7,184 bases of DNA from assembly GCA_046160245.1 (NCBI GenBank), contig JBJXGU010000159.1:1-7184 (forward strand), written 5' to 3'. A program made the translations under genes and the position numbers. Positions 1 to 6,648 of this stretch are shown in pieces; within the stretch, counting starts at the first letter, position 1, and each line of letters begins with the position of its first letter. Below the pieces are notes generated by a model. It was not told where the DNA came from, did no database searches, and saw nothing but the letters and a program-made list of their open reading frames with translations. The DNA is from JAJTFW01 sp046160245 (GTDB taxonomy: Bacteria > Bacteroidota > Bacteroidia > AKYH767-A > OLB10).

Positions 1-651
1 GTACACTCCATGATTGGCTTCCGGTATTGTCTGTTGCTACAGCAGTTCCTCCAATAACATTATAACCATACGTAACTCCCGATGTTATATCACCACCATT
101 TGGGCAGTTCCAATTCGTTGTTGAGGGTGAAAACCCTGAACCGGTATTCAAATACACCTTCCAATATTGGTTACTAGAGGGTGAAAAAGAAGTAACAATA
201 CCGCCTTGGAGTTGGGCGGTTATGACCAAATCAGGTTTAGCATCATTATTCATATCAACAACACTCCATGTTTGACTTCCTGTATTATGTGTTGTTAAAG
301 CAAATCCTCCTATTGCGTTATAACCATAAGTAACACCATTGTTGATTAATCCTCCATTGGGACAACTCCAATTCGTTGCGGATGTTGAAAATCCACTTCC
401 ATTGCCGGAATATACTTTCCAAAACTGAGAACTGGTGGGTGAAAACGAAGTAACATTTCCTCCTTGCAGTTGGGCTGTAACAACTAAATCCAAATAGCCG
501 TCACCATCCATATCTAGTACACTCCATGATTGGCTTCCGGTATTGTCTGTTGCTACAGCAGTTCCTCCAATAACATTATAACCATACGTAACTCCCGATG
601 TTATATCACCACCATTTGGGCAGTTCCAATTCGTTGTTGAAGGTGAAAACC
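1..651 (-). repeat. Tandem 258-bp coding repeats (86 aa), units 1 and 3 near identical
   Basis: Equivalent positions recur every 258 bases: the repeated ACACTCCATG word lies at 3, 261 and 519. Unit 1 is 394-651, unit 2 is 136-393, and unit 3 is 1-135 (partial). Bases 1-137 match 517-653 with a single difference (125 versus 641), which is synonymous (CCC/CCT, Pro). Units 1 and 2 encode proteins alike at only 60 of 86 positions (33 of the first 45), whereas units 1 and 3 are identical in all 45 visible residues. The pattern suggests recent duplication of a two-unit block or gene conversion between alternate units. Confidence 0.95.
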
Positions 652-709
652 CTTGTCCGCTAACGGATAAAGTTGCAAGAGTTAAAATTAAAGTAAATAC
701 TTTTCGCAT
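1..709 (-). CDS. Secreted FG-GAP/VCBS-like repeat protein, 3' end outside window
   Basis: An open frame runs from the ATG at 707-709 to the window edge without a stop (236 codons), so the C-terminus is missing. Residues 1-19 (MRKVFTLILTLATLSVSGQ) look like a Sec signal peptide. From residue 20 the protein is built of tandem units of exactly 86 residues: 20-105, 106-191 and 192 onward (45 residues visible). Each unit has an NW.CPNGG start, a VTYGYN..GG core, NTGSQ.WSV, an acidic loop and a QYWKVY-like end. The loop in unit 1 (DMDGDGYLD, residues 66-74) fits the DxDxDGxxD calcium site of FG-GAP/VCBS repeats; unit 2 has a weaker form, DMNNDAKPD (152-160). Each unit has one cysteine. Family knowledge suggests an extracellular beta-propeller or adhesin-like protein, often ending in a T9SS sorting domain, but that end cannot be seen. 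The start lies 26 bases after the preceding gene, with no promoter visible between, so co-transcription is likely. Exact function and ligand are unknown. Confidence 0.85.
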   Translation of the reverse strand, partial: MRKVFTLILTLATLSVSGQGFSPSTTNWNCPNGGDITSGVTYGYNVIGGTAVATDNTGSQSWSVLDMDGDGYLDLVVTAQLQGGNVTSFSPTSSQFWKVYSGNGSGFSTSATNWSCPNGGLINNGVTYGYNAIGGFALTTHNTGSQTWSVVDMNNDAKPDLVITAQLQGGIVTSFSPSSNQYWKVYLNTGSGFSPSTTNWNCPNGGDITSGVTYGYNVIGGTAVATDNTGSQSWSV

Positions 710-735
710 GACAAATTTTAAACGATAGGAAATCA

Positions 736-2190
736 CTATTGCTTTATAAAAGTTCTTACAACATTTCGGTTGTCGGAAGAAAGTTTGATGAAATACGTGC
801 CGGAATCTAGATCATTTACATCAAAGAGTATTGAGCCCTTTACGAGATCGCCAACACCTTTTGTTTTAACAATTTTACCGAAAGCATCCATGATAAAAAT
901 TTCAATCCTTTCTTGGCTCTTTAAAAATTCGTAATCAATAGTAACAGTAGAAGTTGCTGGATTGGGATAAACGAAAATGCTTTCATCAAATTCAGTTTCA
1001 TTTAAGCCCGTGCTTGTTCCCTGTTGAACAGTAATCGTTTTAGCTTGAAAGCCATTCCCACAGGGACTGGTGGTAGTTAATTCCACCACATAAGTGCCTG
1101 CACCTTGAGTTAGTGAATAGTCGTGAACGGGAGGATTTTGCAAATTTGATGTTGTGAGGTCACCAAAATTCCAGCTATAACCGTTAGCTCCAATTGAATT
1201 ATTAATAACAGTAAGCAACAAGTTTGTTGTACCATAAGAAAAGGATGAAACTGAAGATGAATTTACGGCTAGTGTTGAAGTATATGTCTCATTGCATGTA
1301 GACGACCAGCCTACATACTCCAAATTATAAGTTAAATTTTTACTGCCGGCCGTTGCATAAGAGTGATTTACATTCGAACCCGGGTTTAGTGTTGATAATG
1401 GAGATCCGTCTCCGAAATTTACCTTAAAAGAATAAACAGAGTTAAATAAAGGATTACCGAATTGAGCAGGTAAATTGGCGGGTGTTATGTTTCCGGTAAA
1501 ACTTGTAGATCCAGATACACAAGCAGGTTGAGGATTAACATTTAAACCTAAGGTGGGCATTGAAAACCTAATGGTTGGTCTTATGATTAAATCTTTAGCC
1601 CCACTGAAGTTTTGCAAACCATTAATCACATCATATTGATAGGATTGATTAAAGAAAAAATTACAACAACTTTCCAGTACCAGTAATGAGTCGGTAGGCA
1701 AAGGAGCTTCTACTGCGGCAGCAAAACCATAGCTGCCCACTGTTACAGGAGTAGAAAAAGTGGCACCATATTCAGCCCACAATCCACTTACAAGCACATT
1801 AGCAGAAGCTATAAAGCCTCCTGTAGGATATCCATTTATATCGAGTTCCCAAATTTTAACCTTAGCATTAACATTTGAAGCAATTTTTGAAGCGTAAAAA
1901 TCAACACGGGTAATTTCACCAGCATAACCGGGAAATGCTTGAAAAAAAATAAATGGTGCATAAGCATCAACGCCTCCGCATTGGGTACCAGTTCCACCAA
2001 TATTTCCGACATAATTTACTTTATCAGAACACAAACTCATCACTCGTCCATTACTACTGTTAACATTATGGGTGGATGCGGTTGAGACAGACGTGGCTTC
2101 TTGGTTATAAAACATACTATTTAGCTGCCGTGTTTGCGCATGCGTTGTCACTTGTATGAACACGCAAATTATTAATAGTTGTGCTTTCAT
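736..2190 (-). CDS. Secreted PKD-domain protein with T9SS type A sorting domain
   Basis: The protein has 484 residues. Residues 1-19 form a signal peptide ending in THAQ, which supports the chosen start. Residues about 50-210 form a beta-rich domain I cannot name; it includes KVKIWELDINGYPTGG (110-125), a pattern I associate with N-terminal jelly-roll-like regions of Bacteroidetes surface proteins. Two PKD-like domains follow: one at about 218-312 with the VNFGDGS turn (257-263) and HSYATAG (276-282), and one at about 314-390 with YSWNFGD (338-344) and HDYS (356-359). Residues about 405-484 are a typical Por secretion tail (type A sorting domain): VYPNPATSTVTI, a DAFGKIV strand, LDSGTYFIKL and a C-terminal FIKQ. 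That domain sends cargo through the T9SS outer-membrane machine and is normally cleaved off. No catalytic domain is visible, so a binding, adhesive or structural role is more likely than an enzyme. A promoter-like sequence stands just upstream, so it may be transcribed apart from the regulator gene. Ligand unknown. Confidence 0.9.
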   Translation of the reverse strand: MKAQLLIICVFIQVTTHAQTRQLNSMFYNQEATSVSTASTHNVNSSNGRVMSLCSDKVNYVGNIGGTGTQCGGVDAYAPFIFFQAFPGYAGEITRVDFYASKIASNVNAKVKIWELDINGYPTGGFIASANVLVSGLWAEYGATFSTPVTVGSYGFAAAVEAPLPTDSLLVLESCCNFFFNQSYQYDVINGLQNFSGAKDLIIRPTIRFSMPTLGLNVNPQPACVSGSTSFTGNITPANLPAQFGNPLFNSVYSFKVNFGDGSPLSTLNPGSNVNHSYATAGSKNLTYNLEYVGWSSTCNETYTSTLAVNSSSVSSFSYGTTNLLLTVINNSIGANGYSWNFGDLTTSNLQNPPVHDYSLTQGAGTYVVELTTTSPCGNGFQAKTITVQQGTSTGLNETEFDESIFVYPNPATSTVTIDYEFLKSQERIEIFIMDAFGKIVKTKGVGDLVKGSILFDVNDLDSGTYFIKLSSDNRNVVRTFIKQ

Positions 2191-2202
2191 TATTTTTTCT
2201 TA

Positions 2203-2230
2203 CAAAAGTAGATTACATCAAACAACTCAA
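2203..2230 (-). promoter_or_regulatory. Putative Bacteroidetes-type promoter of the PKD/T9SS gene
   Basis: On the minus strand TACTTTTG (2203-2210) fits the Bacteroidetes -7 consensus TAnnTTTG at every fixed position. A TTG at 2228-2230 lies 17 bases upstream, at the short end of the accepted -33/-7 spacing. The element ends only 12 bases before the ATG at 2188-2190, so the transcript would have a leader of roughly ten bases or fewer. A second TTTG at 2219-2222 is too close to act as the -33 box. The match is by eye only, and read-through from the regulator gene is also possible. Confidence 0.45.
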
Positions 2231-2253
2231 CATAACCGCAGAATAAATTAAAA

Positions 2254-3018
2254 TCACATCTTAAATTCCTTTAATAAGACAAGAACCTCCTGTTTTTTTC
2301 TTCTTGAAATTTCAAGCTCTTTTCCATCTTGCATGGTAATAATGCAGGGCTCTCCTTTTGAATACTCCCTAATATGATTAACATTTACAAGGCAGTTTTT
2401 ATGAATACGAATAAAAAAAGAAAATGGTAAAAGGTATTCCTCAAATTCCTTTAATGTTTTACTGCTTGTATACTCTTCATTGGTAGATGTGTAAATGTTA
2501 CTATAGTTCCAATCAGATTCAATATATAGAATGTTGCGTACTTTGACAAACCGCACTGAATCATTTTTATGCAATGCAATTTTTTTTTCACTTTCATTAT
2601 CATCAACACTCTGCAAAAGGTTGAGTATGAGATTTTGGTTCGTTTTTTTACTTTCCAACTTTTCATAAGCTTTTTTTACAGAATTCTGCAAATCATGAAT
2701 TGCAACCGGTTTTAATAGATAATCAAGTGCACTAAATTTTATAGCATTGATTGCATACTTATCGTAGCTAGTAACAAAAATTACCTCAAAGGGAATTTTT
2801 TCAAATTTTCTTAGCAACATAAAACCATTCCCTGTAGGCATTTGAATATCAAGGAATACTAAGTCTGGTGATTTTTCATTAATTAAAACATAAGCATCTT
2901 CAAAATTAGACGCCTCTCCAATAACTTCTGCTTCCTGGCAAAAATTTCGAAGCAGGTCTTTCAATACAATTCTACTGTCATTCTCATCATCCACCAAAAG
3001 ACAACGTAATTTTCTCAT
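2254..3018 (-). CDS. LytTR-family response regulator (receiver plus LytTR DNA-binding domain)
   Basis: This 254-residue cytoplasmic transcription regulator has the usual length for its family. Residues 1-120 are a CheY-like receiver with the full phosphorylation set: acidic pair D10/D11, phosphoacceptor D57 (in VFLDIQMP), T83 and K103 (in LLKPV). After a linker of about 25 residues, residues about 147-250 form a LytTR domain: FVKVRNILYIESDWNY, an FIRIHKNCLVNVNHI strand-helix segment and the basic SRRKKQEV end. Family knowledge: phosphorylation by a cognate LytS/AlgZ-type kinase promotes dimerisation and binding to paired DNA sites near promoters. The kinase gene immediately upstream ends 8 bases before this ATG, and the spacer reads TAGAAAAG, so the two are almost surely co-transcribed and perhaps translationally coupled. 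The pairing is inferred from adjacency and family. Targets are unknown; the two secreted-protein genes downstream and its own operon are the obvious candidates. Confidence 0.95.
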   Translation of the reverse strand: MRKLRCLLVDDENDSRIVLKDLLRNFCQEAEVIGEASNFEDAYVLINEKSPDLVFLDIQMPTGNGFMLLRKFEKIPFEVIFVTSYDKYAINAIKFSALDYLLKPVAIHDLQNSVKKAYEKLESKKTNQNLILNLLQSVDDNESEKKIALHKNDSVRFVKVRNILYIESDWNYSNIYTSTNEEYTSSKTLKEFEEYLLPFSFFIRIHKNCLVNVNHIREYSKGEPCIITMQDGKELEISRRKKQEVLVLLKEFKM

Positions 3019-3026
3019 CTTTTCTA

Positions 3027-6008
3027 TTAAATTAAAATTTCAACTCTTGTTCCAATTATTGAATTCTCTCCATCAGTTATATCATAAATCCCTATAGTAC
3101 TTCCGCTCAATGAAATTAGTTCCAATCGCTGCTGAGTTAAACTAATGCCAAGCGATTTGTGAGTAGGTATCTTTTTAATAGCTGAAGACTTCTCCCTGCC
3201 TATCCCATTATCCTCAATTACAACAAAGATCTTCTCTTCATATGGCTTTATGAACATACTCAATTTTGCTCTGCGTAATCCATTTAACGGCATTAACCCG
3301 TGCCAAATAGCATTTTCCAAAAATGGTTGCATAATCATCGAAGGAATAATTGTATTCTCCTGGTCTACGTTACTATCAATCAACAAATCAAACTCAAACT
3401 TTTCATCAAAACGTAATTGCTCTAGTTCAATATACAACCGGATAGCTTCAATTTCCTTTGACAAAGCGACCATGTCTTCATTCGTGTTAACTAATATTAG
3501 CCTGATTAACTGACTGAATTTTGTTAAATAGCTATAAGCTTCATGTGGTTTCTTTTGCAAAACCTGACTTTGAATACTGTTAATAGCATTAAATACAAAA
3601 TGCGGATTCATTTGTGCCCGCAAGGCTTGCAACTGAAAAGCAGAGAGTTTTTTTTCAATTTCAAATTGCTCTTTATTTCTGTTTTGAATCCTTGATATCC
3701 GCCATTTAACAAAAATAAATATGATCAATACTGCAAATAAACATTCACCTACTATAAACCACCAAGTAAGCCAAAATGGTTTGACAATAACGAAGTTGAA
3801 TCGAGCAGGATTCGTACTTGTAAACCCATTATTGTTTATTCCCAACACTTCTAATGAGTACTTTCCCGGATTTAAGTTTTGCAGTTCAATCTTATTATTT
3901 ACTACATCCTTTGTAACACTGGATTCCCCCACTAATGTATATCTTATCCTTGTCGTTTTCTCTTCTTTAAAAGTGAGAACATCTAAATAAAATAGTAAAT
4001 TATTTTCAAAATACCTTAGCTTCGGGCTTTGGTTTATATCCAAAGTGATTGAATCATTTAATATAATTTTGTTGATATAAACGGGTGGTGGTACCTTGTT
4101 TTGCCAATAGTCATTGACAGCTATTTTCGCTAAACCTTTTTGTGTGCCCACATACAGATTGTTCGCCATATATTCCAAACAAAAAACTTCTTCACTTGGC
4201 AAGCCATTGGAAGCAGTATAATTCTCTATGGTAGCGTTTACTTGATCATTAAATAATATTCGGCTAACACCATTCTGGGTTCCTACATAGAAAACGTTTT
4301 TTTCTGCTTCAACAATAGAATTACACAAATCATTTACCAACCCATTTTCAGTCGAAATGGAATACCAAATCTGATTTTTAAAAAAAAGTACGCCACTTCC
4401 TTTTGTACACACCCAAATTCGTTTATCGGAATCCAGATACAAGTAGTTTACTCTAGTCTTCAACCTTTCATTCTTAGACCCTAAATAATAGAACACACCA
4501 TTTTTAAAGCTATATAATCCGTTAAAAGTACCTATCAAAATACTACCTGCTTCCGGTGCCAAAATCACTCTGCCTCGTGCCGGAAGTTGATTTTTACTGA
4601 TTATTTTTGAATTATGGTAAATGTATAAATCCGAATGCGTAAGCAAATAAAAAGTGTCGTTAGGGCCAAAAGCCACATCCTCTGCCGTCATCATCTCCCC
4701 TTTTTCATTTTTTATTAATGTTAGAGGAAGTAAGTCTTTACTATACCACCCGGTTATTCCTCCGCTTAAAAACAAATTATTCCCACGGTCAATAATATTT
4801 TGTCGATCAGAACTATACGGACGGATGATTTCCGCCTTTAAAAAGCTTTGGTTTGATGTATCTACTTCAACAAACTGATGGTCGGTATTTGCAACATAAA
4901 TACTATTGCCGATTTTAGAAATGTCAATAATTTTATTTTTTAAAGCGGGGTTTGTAAAAGTAGATGCAATTATTGTAGGAGAATAATAAATTCCATTGCC
5001 GAGAGAGCTCGCCCATACTCCATTTTCATTATCGACTAAAATATGGCTAATTGAAATTTTATCCAAAAACTTTTGTGGCTCCTGATTTAAATTGCACTTA
5101 TTGAAAAAGAGCATGCCTCCTTTGGCAAAGCCAATCCACAGATTTTGATTTTGGTCTACAACAAGACTTAAAATTTGGTGAGTAAATACTTTTTCTAAAA
5201 AGGATCCATCCTTTTGAATGATAAATGCGGTGTTTTGGAAAGAAAATAGTATTTCCCCGTTTGGCAGCATGACTTGTCTAATGAAGGGAAATGCATTGAA
5301 TAGTTTCTCAAAATAAAACGGGTAGCTTTTATGGAAATTTTTTGTTAAAATATTAATATACTGATACGTTCTACCATTTCTAATTCCTGTAAAACTCAAT
5401 GAAAATTCAGAAGGTACACTATTTGAACTAATTAAACGACCCTTGTCAGGTTCAATAATGATACGTCCGACAGAATCACTTATCGGCTTTAATTCATCAT
5501 ATTGGGAATAATTATTTTTAGGCGCAATCTTTAATAACCTGTACCCTGTTCCAAGCCATAATGTATCGGCATTGTCAACATATAAATCGTAAATCAACTT
5601 GTTGCCAAATTTCAAATAACTGGACAATGAATCGTTACATAAAGCAGCATAAAATTTATCATCAATAAAATATCCAACCTTTCCATCACTGCTGCTCACC
5701 CAAATTCTACCTTTATTGTCTTCAAATAAATTAAAGAATGTATAACCCGGGAGACCGTCTTCAATAGTAAATACTTTAAATTCATTCCCGTTATATTTAA
5801 AAACACCGCCCTCGGTAATACCCCATATGTATCCCTTTCTATCTTGAATAACTTTATAAACCTCACTTCCGGGCAGTCCGGTTTCTCTATTAATAATTTT
5901 AAATACAAGGTCTTGTCCACAAAGGTTTGAGTTAAAAAGAATAAAACAACCTACCGTCAATAAAACACGGAATTGGAGTATGAAACCAAACTTTAAACAC
6001 TTTGTCAT
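3027..6008 (-). CDS. Membrane sensor histidine kinase, two-component propeller / Y_Y_Y / LytS-type
   Basis: The protein has 993 residues. A hydrophobic N-terminal segment (about 8-32, ending LCGQ) acts as a signal sequence. Residues about 35-635 are a periplasmic sensor of two-component regulator propeller repeats; at least nine blade motifs can be read, for example near 57 (KGYIWGITEGGVF), 100, 149, 290, 330, 490, 531, 573 and 618. A Y_Y_Y-like beta domain spans about 660-742, then one membrane helix (about 745-769) and a short helical linker. The kinase core is of the His_kinase PF06580 (LytS/AlgZ/YehU) type: H803 in AQMNPHFVFNAINS is the predicted phosphoacceptor, N899 in LENAIWHGL is the N box, IEDNGIGRE (931-939) is G1 and SLGISLTQQRL (952-962) is G2. 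No key residue is missing. It has the sensor design of Bacteroides hybrid two-component systems but passes its signal to a separate LytTR regulator encoded 8 bases downstream. The inducing ligand cannot be read from sequence. The start is supported by the signal segment; no Shine-Dalgarno is visible. Confidence 0.95.
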   Translation of the reverse strand: MTKCLKFGFILQFRVLLTVGCFILFNSNLCGQDLVFKIINRETGLPGSEVYKVIQDRKGYIWGITEGGVFKYNGNEFKVFTIEDGLPGYTFFNLFEDNKGRIWVSSSDGKVGYFIDDKFYAALCNDSLSSYLKFGNKLIYDLYVDNADTLWLGTGYRLLKIAPKNNYSQYDELKPISDSVGRIIIEPDKGRLISSNSVPSEFSLSFTGIRNGRTYQYINILTKNFHKSYPFYFEKLFNAFPFIRQVMLPNGEILFSFQNTAFIIQKDGSFLEKVFTHQILSLVVDQNQNLWIGFAKGGMLFFNKCNLNQEPQKFLDKISISHILVDNENGVWASSLGNGIYYSPTIIASTFTNPALKNKIIDISKIGNSIYVANTDHQFVEVDTSNQSFLKAEIIRPYSSDRQNIIDRGNNLFLSGGITGWYSKDLLPLTLIKNEKGEMMTAEDVAFGPNDTFYLLTHSDLYIYHNSKIISKNQLPARGRVILAPEAGSILIGTFNGLYSFKNGVFYYLGSKNERLKTRVNYLYLDSDKRIWVCTKGSGVLFFKNQIWYSISTENGLVNDLCNSIVEAEKNVFYVGTQNGVSRILFNDQVNATIENYTASNGLPSEEVFCLEYMANNLYVGTQKGLAKIAVNDYWQNKVPPPVYINKIILNDSITLDINQSPKLRYFENNLLFYLDVLTFKEEKTTRIRYTLVGESSVTKDVVNNKIELQNLNPGKYSLEVLGINNNGFTSTNPARFNFVIVKPFWLTWWFIVGECLFAVLIIFIFVKWRISRIQNRNKEQFEIEKKLSAFQLQALRAQMNPHFVFNAINSIQSQVLQKKPHEAYSYLTKFSQLIRLILVNTNEDMVALSKEIEAIRLYIELEQLRFDEKFEFDLLIDSNVDQENTIIPSMIMQPFLENAIWHGLMPLNGLRRAKLSMFIKPYEEKIFVVIEDNGIGREKSSAIKKIPTHKSLGISLTQQRLELISLSGSTIGIYDITDGENSIIGTRVEILI

Positions 6009-6009
6009 C

Positions 6010-6041
6010 TTTGATAAAAGTACGCAGAAGTATTTATCAAA
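6010..6041. promoter_or_regulatory. Inverted repeat (9-bp arms) at kinase start, overlapping a possible promoter
   Basis: TTTGATAAA (6010-6018) and TTTATCAAA (6033-6041) are perfect inverted copies around a 14-base spacer, with arms about two helical turns apart. The nearer arm stops one base from the kinase ATG (6006-6008). On the minus strand the outer arm supplies a TTTG (6038-6041), and the inner arm overlaps TACTTTTA (6015-6022), one base off the TAnnTTTG consensus. The spacing between these boxes (15) is short, so the promoter reading is weak. The palindrome could be an operator for feedback on the sensor operon or an RNA hairpin affecting translation start. Confidence 0.4.
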
Positions 6042-6428
6042 ATAATTCTGTGAAATAAAATTATTGGGCGGTATATAATGTTAGGATTCCTTTATTTGCC
6101 AATGAAGAACCTGAAACGAAAGACATGCTGTTCTTTTCAAATGCTTTTTGCATTCATAAGCATCCACAAAAAAAACAATGTGAAATTTTAGTTTAATTAT
6201 AAATTTTTATTTGAAGGTAATTTACCATTCTGGAAGATATTTTCACAAGCAGCAGCCTTCAAGTGGGATTGTTCTACGTAAGGCATTCACTATGCTTAAT
6301 GAAATCGCATTTCGCAAAGTATTCTTATGCTGCTAGCTGCAAGCTTCATGAGAGATAACATAAAGAACTCAAGGTATTGAATGAAATTAAAGGATCCAAA
6401 AACCAGCTTAACGCTTGACATAAAATCA
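6042..6428. other. Gene-free intergenic stretch upstream of the sensor operon
   Basis: I see no supportable gene or RNA here. Open frames are short: a 37-codon plus-strand frame at 6078-6191 and others of about 20 codons. Bases about 6165-6235 are very AT-rich, while 6240-6350 are more mixed in composition and include CAGCAGC and GCTGCTAGC words that pair only over about seven bases. A small 5-bp hairpin (GAAAT/ATTTC) lies at 6301-6313. The right end receives the tRNA terminator and the left end should hold the regulatory region of the kinase. A TTGGCA/TATATA pair on the minus strand (6097-6102 and 6072-6077) resembles an E. coli promoter but does not fit the Bacteroidetes consensus. Confidence 0.6.
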
Positions 6429-6429
6429 G

Positions 6430-6467
6430 AAATAAAAATAGCCCTGTATTAATTTTAATACAGGGCT
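6430..6467 (-). terminator. Intrinsic terminator after tRNA-Gly
   Basis: Bases 6440-6452 and 6455-6467 are perfect inverted copies (13 bp, core GCCCTGTATT/AATACAGGGC), in practice a stem of about 12 bp with a loop of about four AT bases. On the minus strand the stem is followed by TATTTTTATTT, a T-rich tract. It starts 8 bases after the tRNA CCA end, so it terminates the tRNA transcript and insulates the sensor operon from mutS and the tRNA. The plus-strand flank is less T-rich, so the minus orientation is favoured. Confidence 0.88.
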
Positions 6468-6475
6468 TATTCATT

Positions 6476-6551
<76 letters not shown>

Positions 6552-6612
6552 TTACTATACCTTTATTGAACTACTTGAACGAAATTCAGCTAAGAAGTTT
6601 CACAAGGGGATG

Positions 6613-6645
6613 CAAAAATAAGGTTTAATTCGGGTAGAAATCAAA
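6613..6645 (-). promoter_or_regulatory. Bacteroidetes-type promoter for tRNA-Gly
   Basis: On the minus strand TTTG (6642-6645) is followed after 21 bases by TATTTTTG (6613-6620), a match to TAnnTTTG at every fixed position with spacing inside the accepted 17-23 range. The -33 box begins 3 bases past the mutS stop codon. Transcription would begin near 6606, giving a leader of about 55 bases removed by tRNA 5' processing. No start-site data are available, but box match, spacing and position agree. Confidence 0.7.
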
Positions 6646-6648
6646 TGA

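Noticed and set aside
1..653. CRISPR-like or mobile-element explanation of the left-edge repeats
   Set aside because: The repeats have no spacers, stay in frame with an exact multiple of three (258), and encode a continuous protein with conserved motifs.
2451..2666. 71-codon minus-strand frame inside the LytTR regulator
   Set aside because: It is an out-of-frame reading of the regulator gene, whose receiver and LytTR motifs are complete in the main frame.
3250..4878. Several plus-strand open frames of 74-89 codons inside the kinase gene
   Set aside because: They lie antisense to a gene whose domains and active-site motifs are continuous in the minus frame, and their translations show no recognisable family.
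6072..6102. E. coli-like promoter (TTGGCA, then TATATA) upstream of the kinase on the minus strand
   Set aside because: Bacteroidetes primary sigma factors use TTG/TAnnTTTG, and TATATACC fits poorly; in AT-rich DNA such matches are frequent.
6078..6191. 37-codon plus-strand open frame (MLGFLYLPMKNL...)
   Set aside because: It is short, has no ribosome-binding or promoter context, and runs into the AT-rich part of the gap; a chance frame is likelier.
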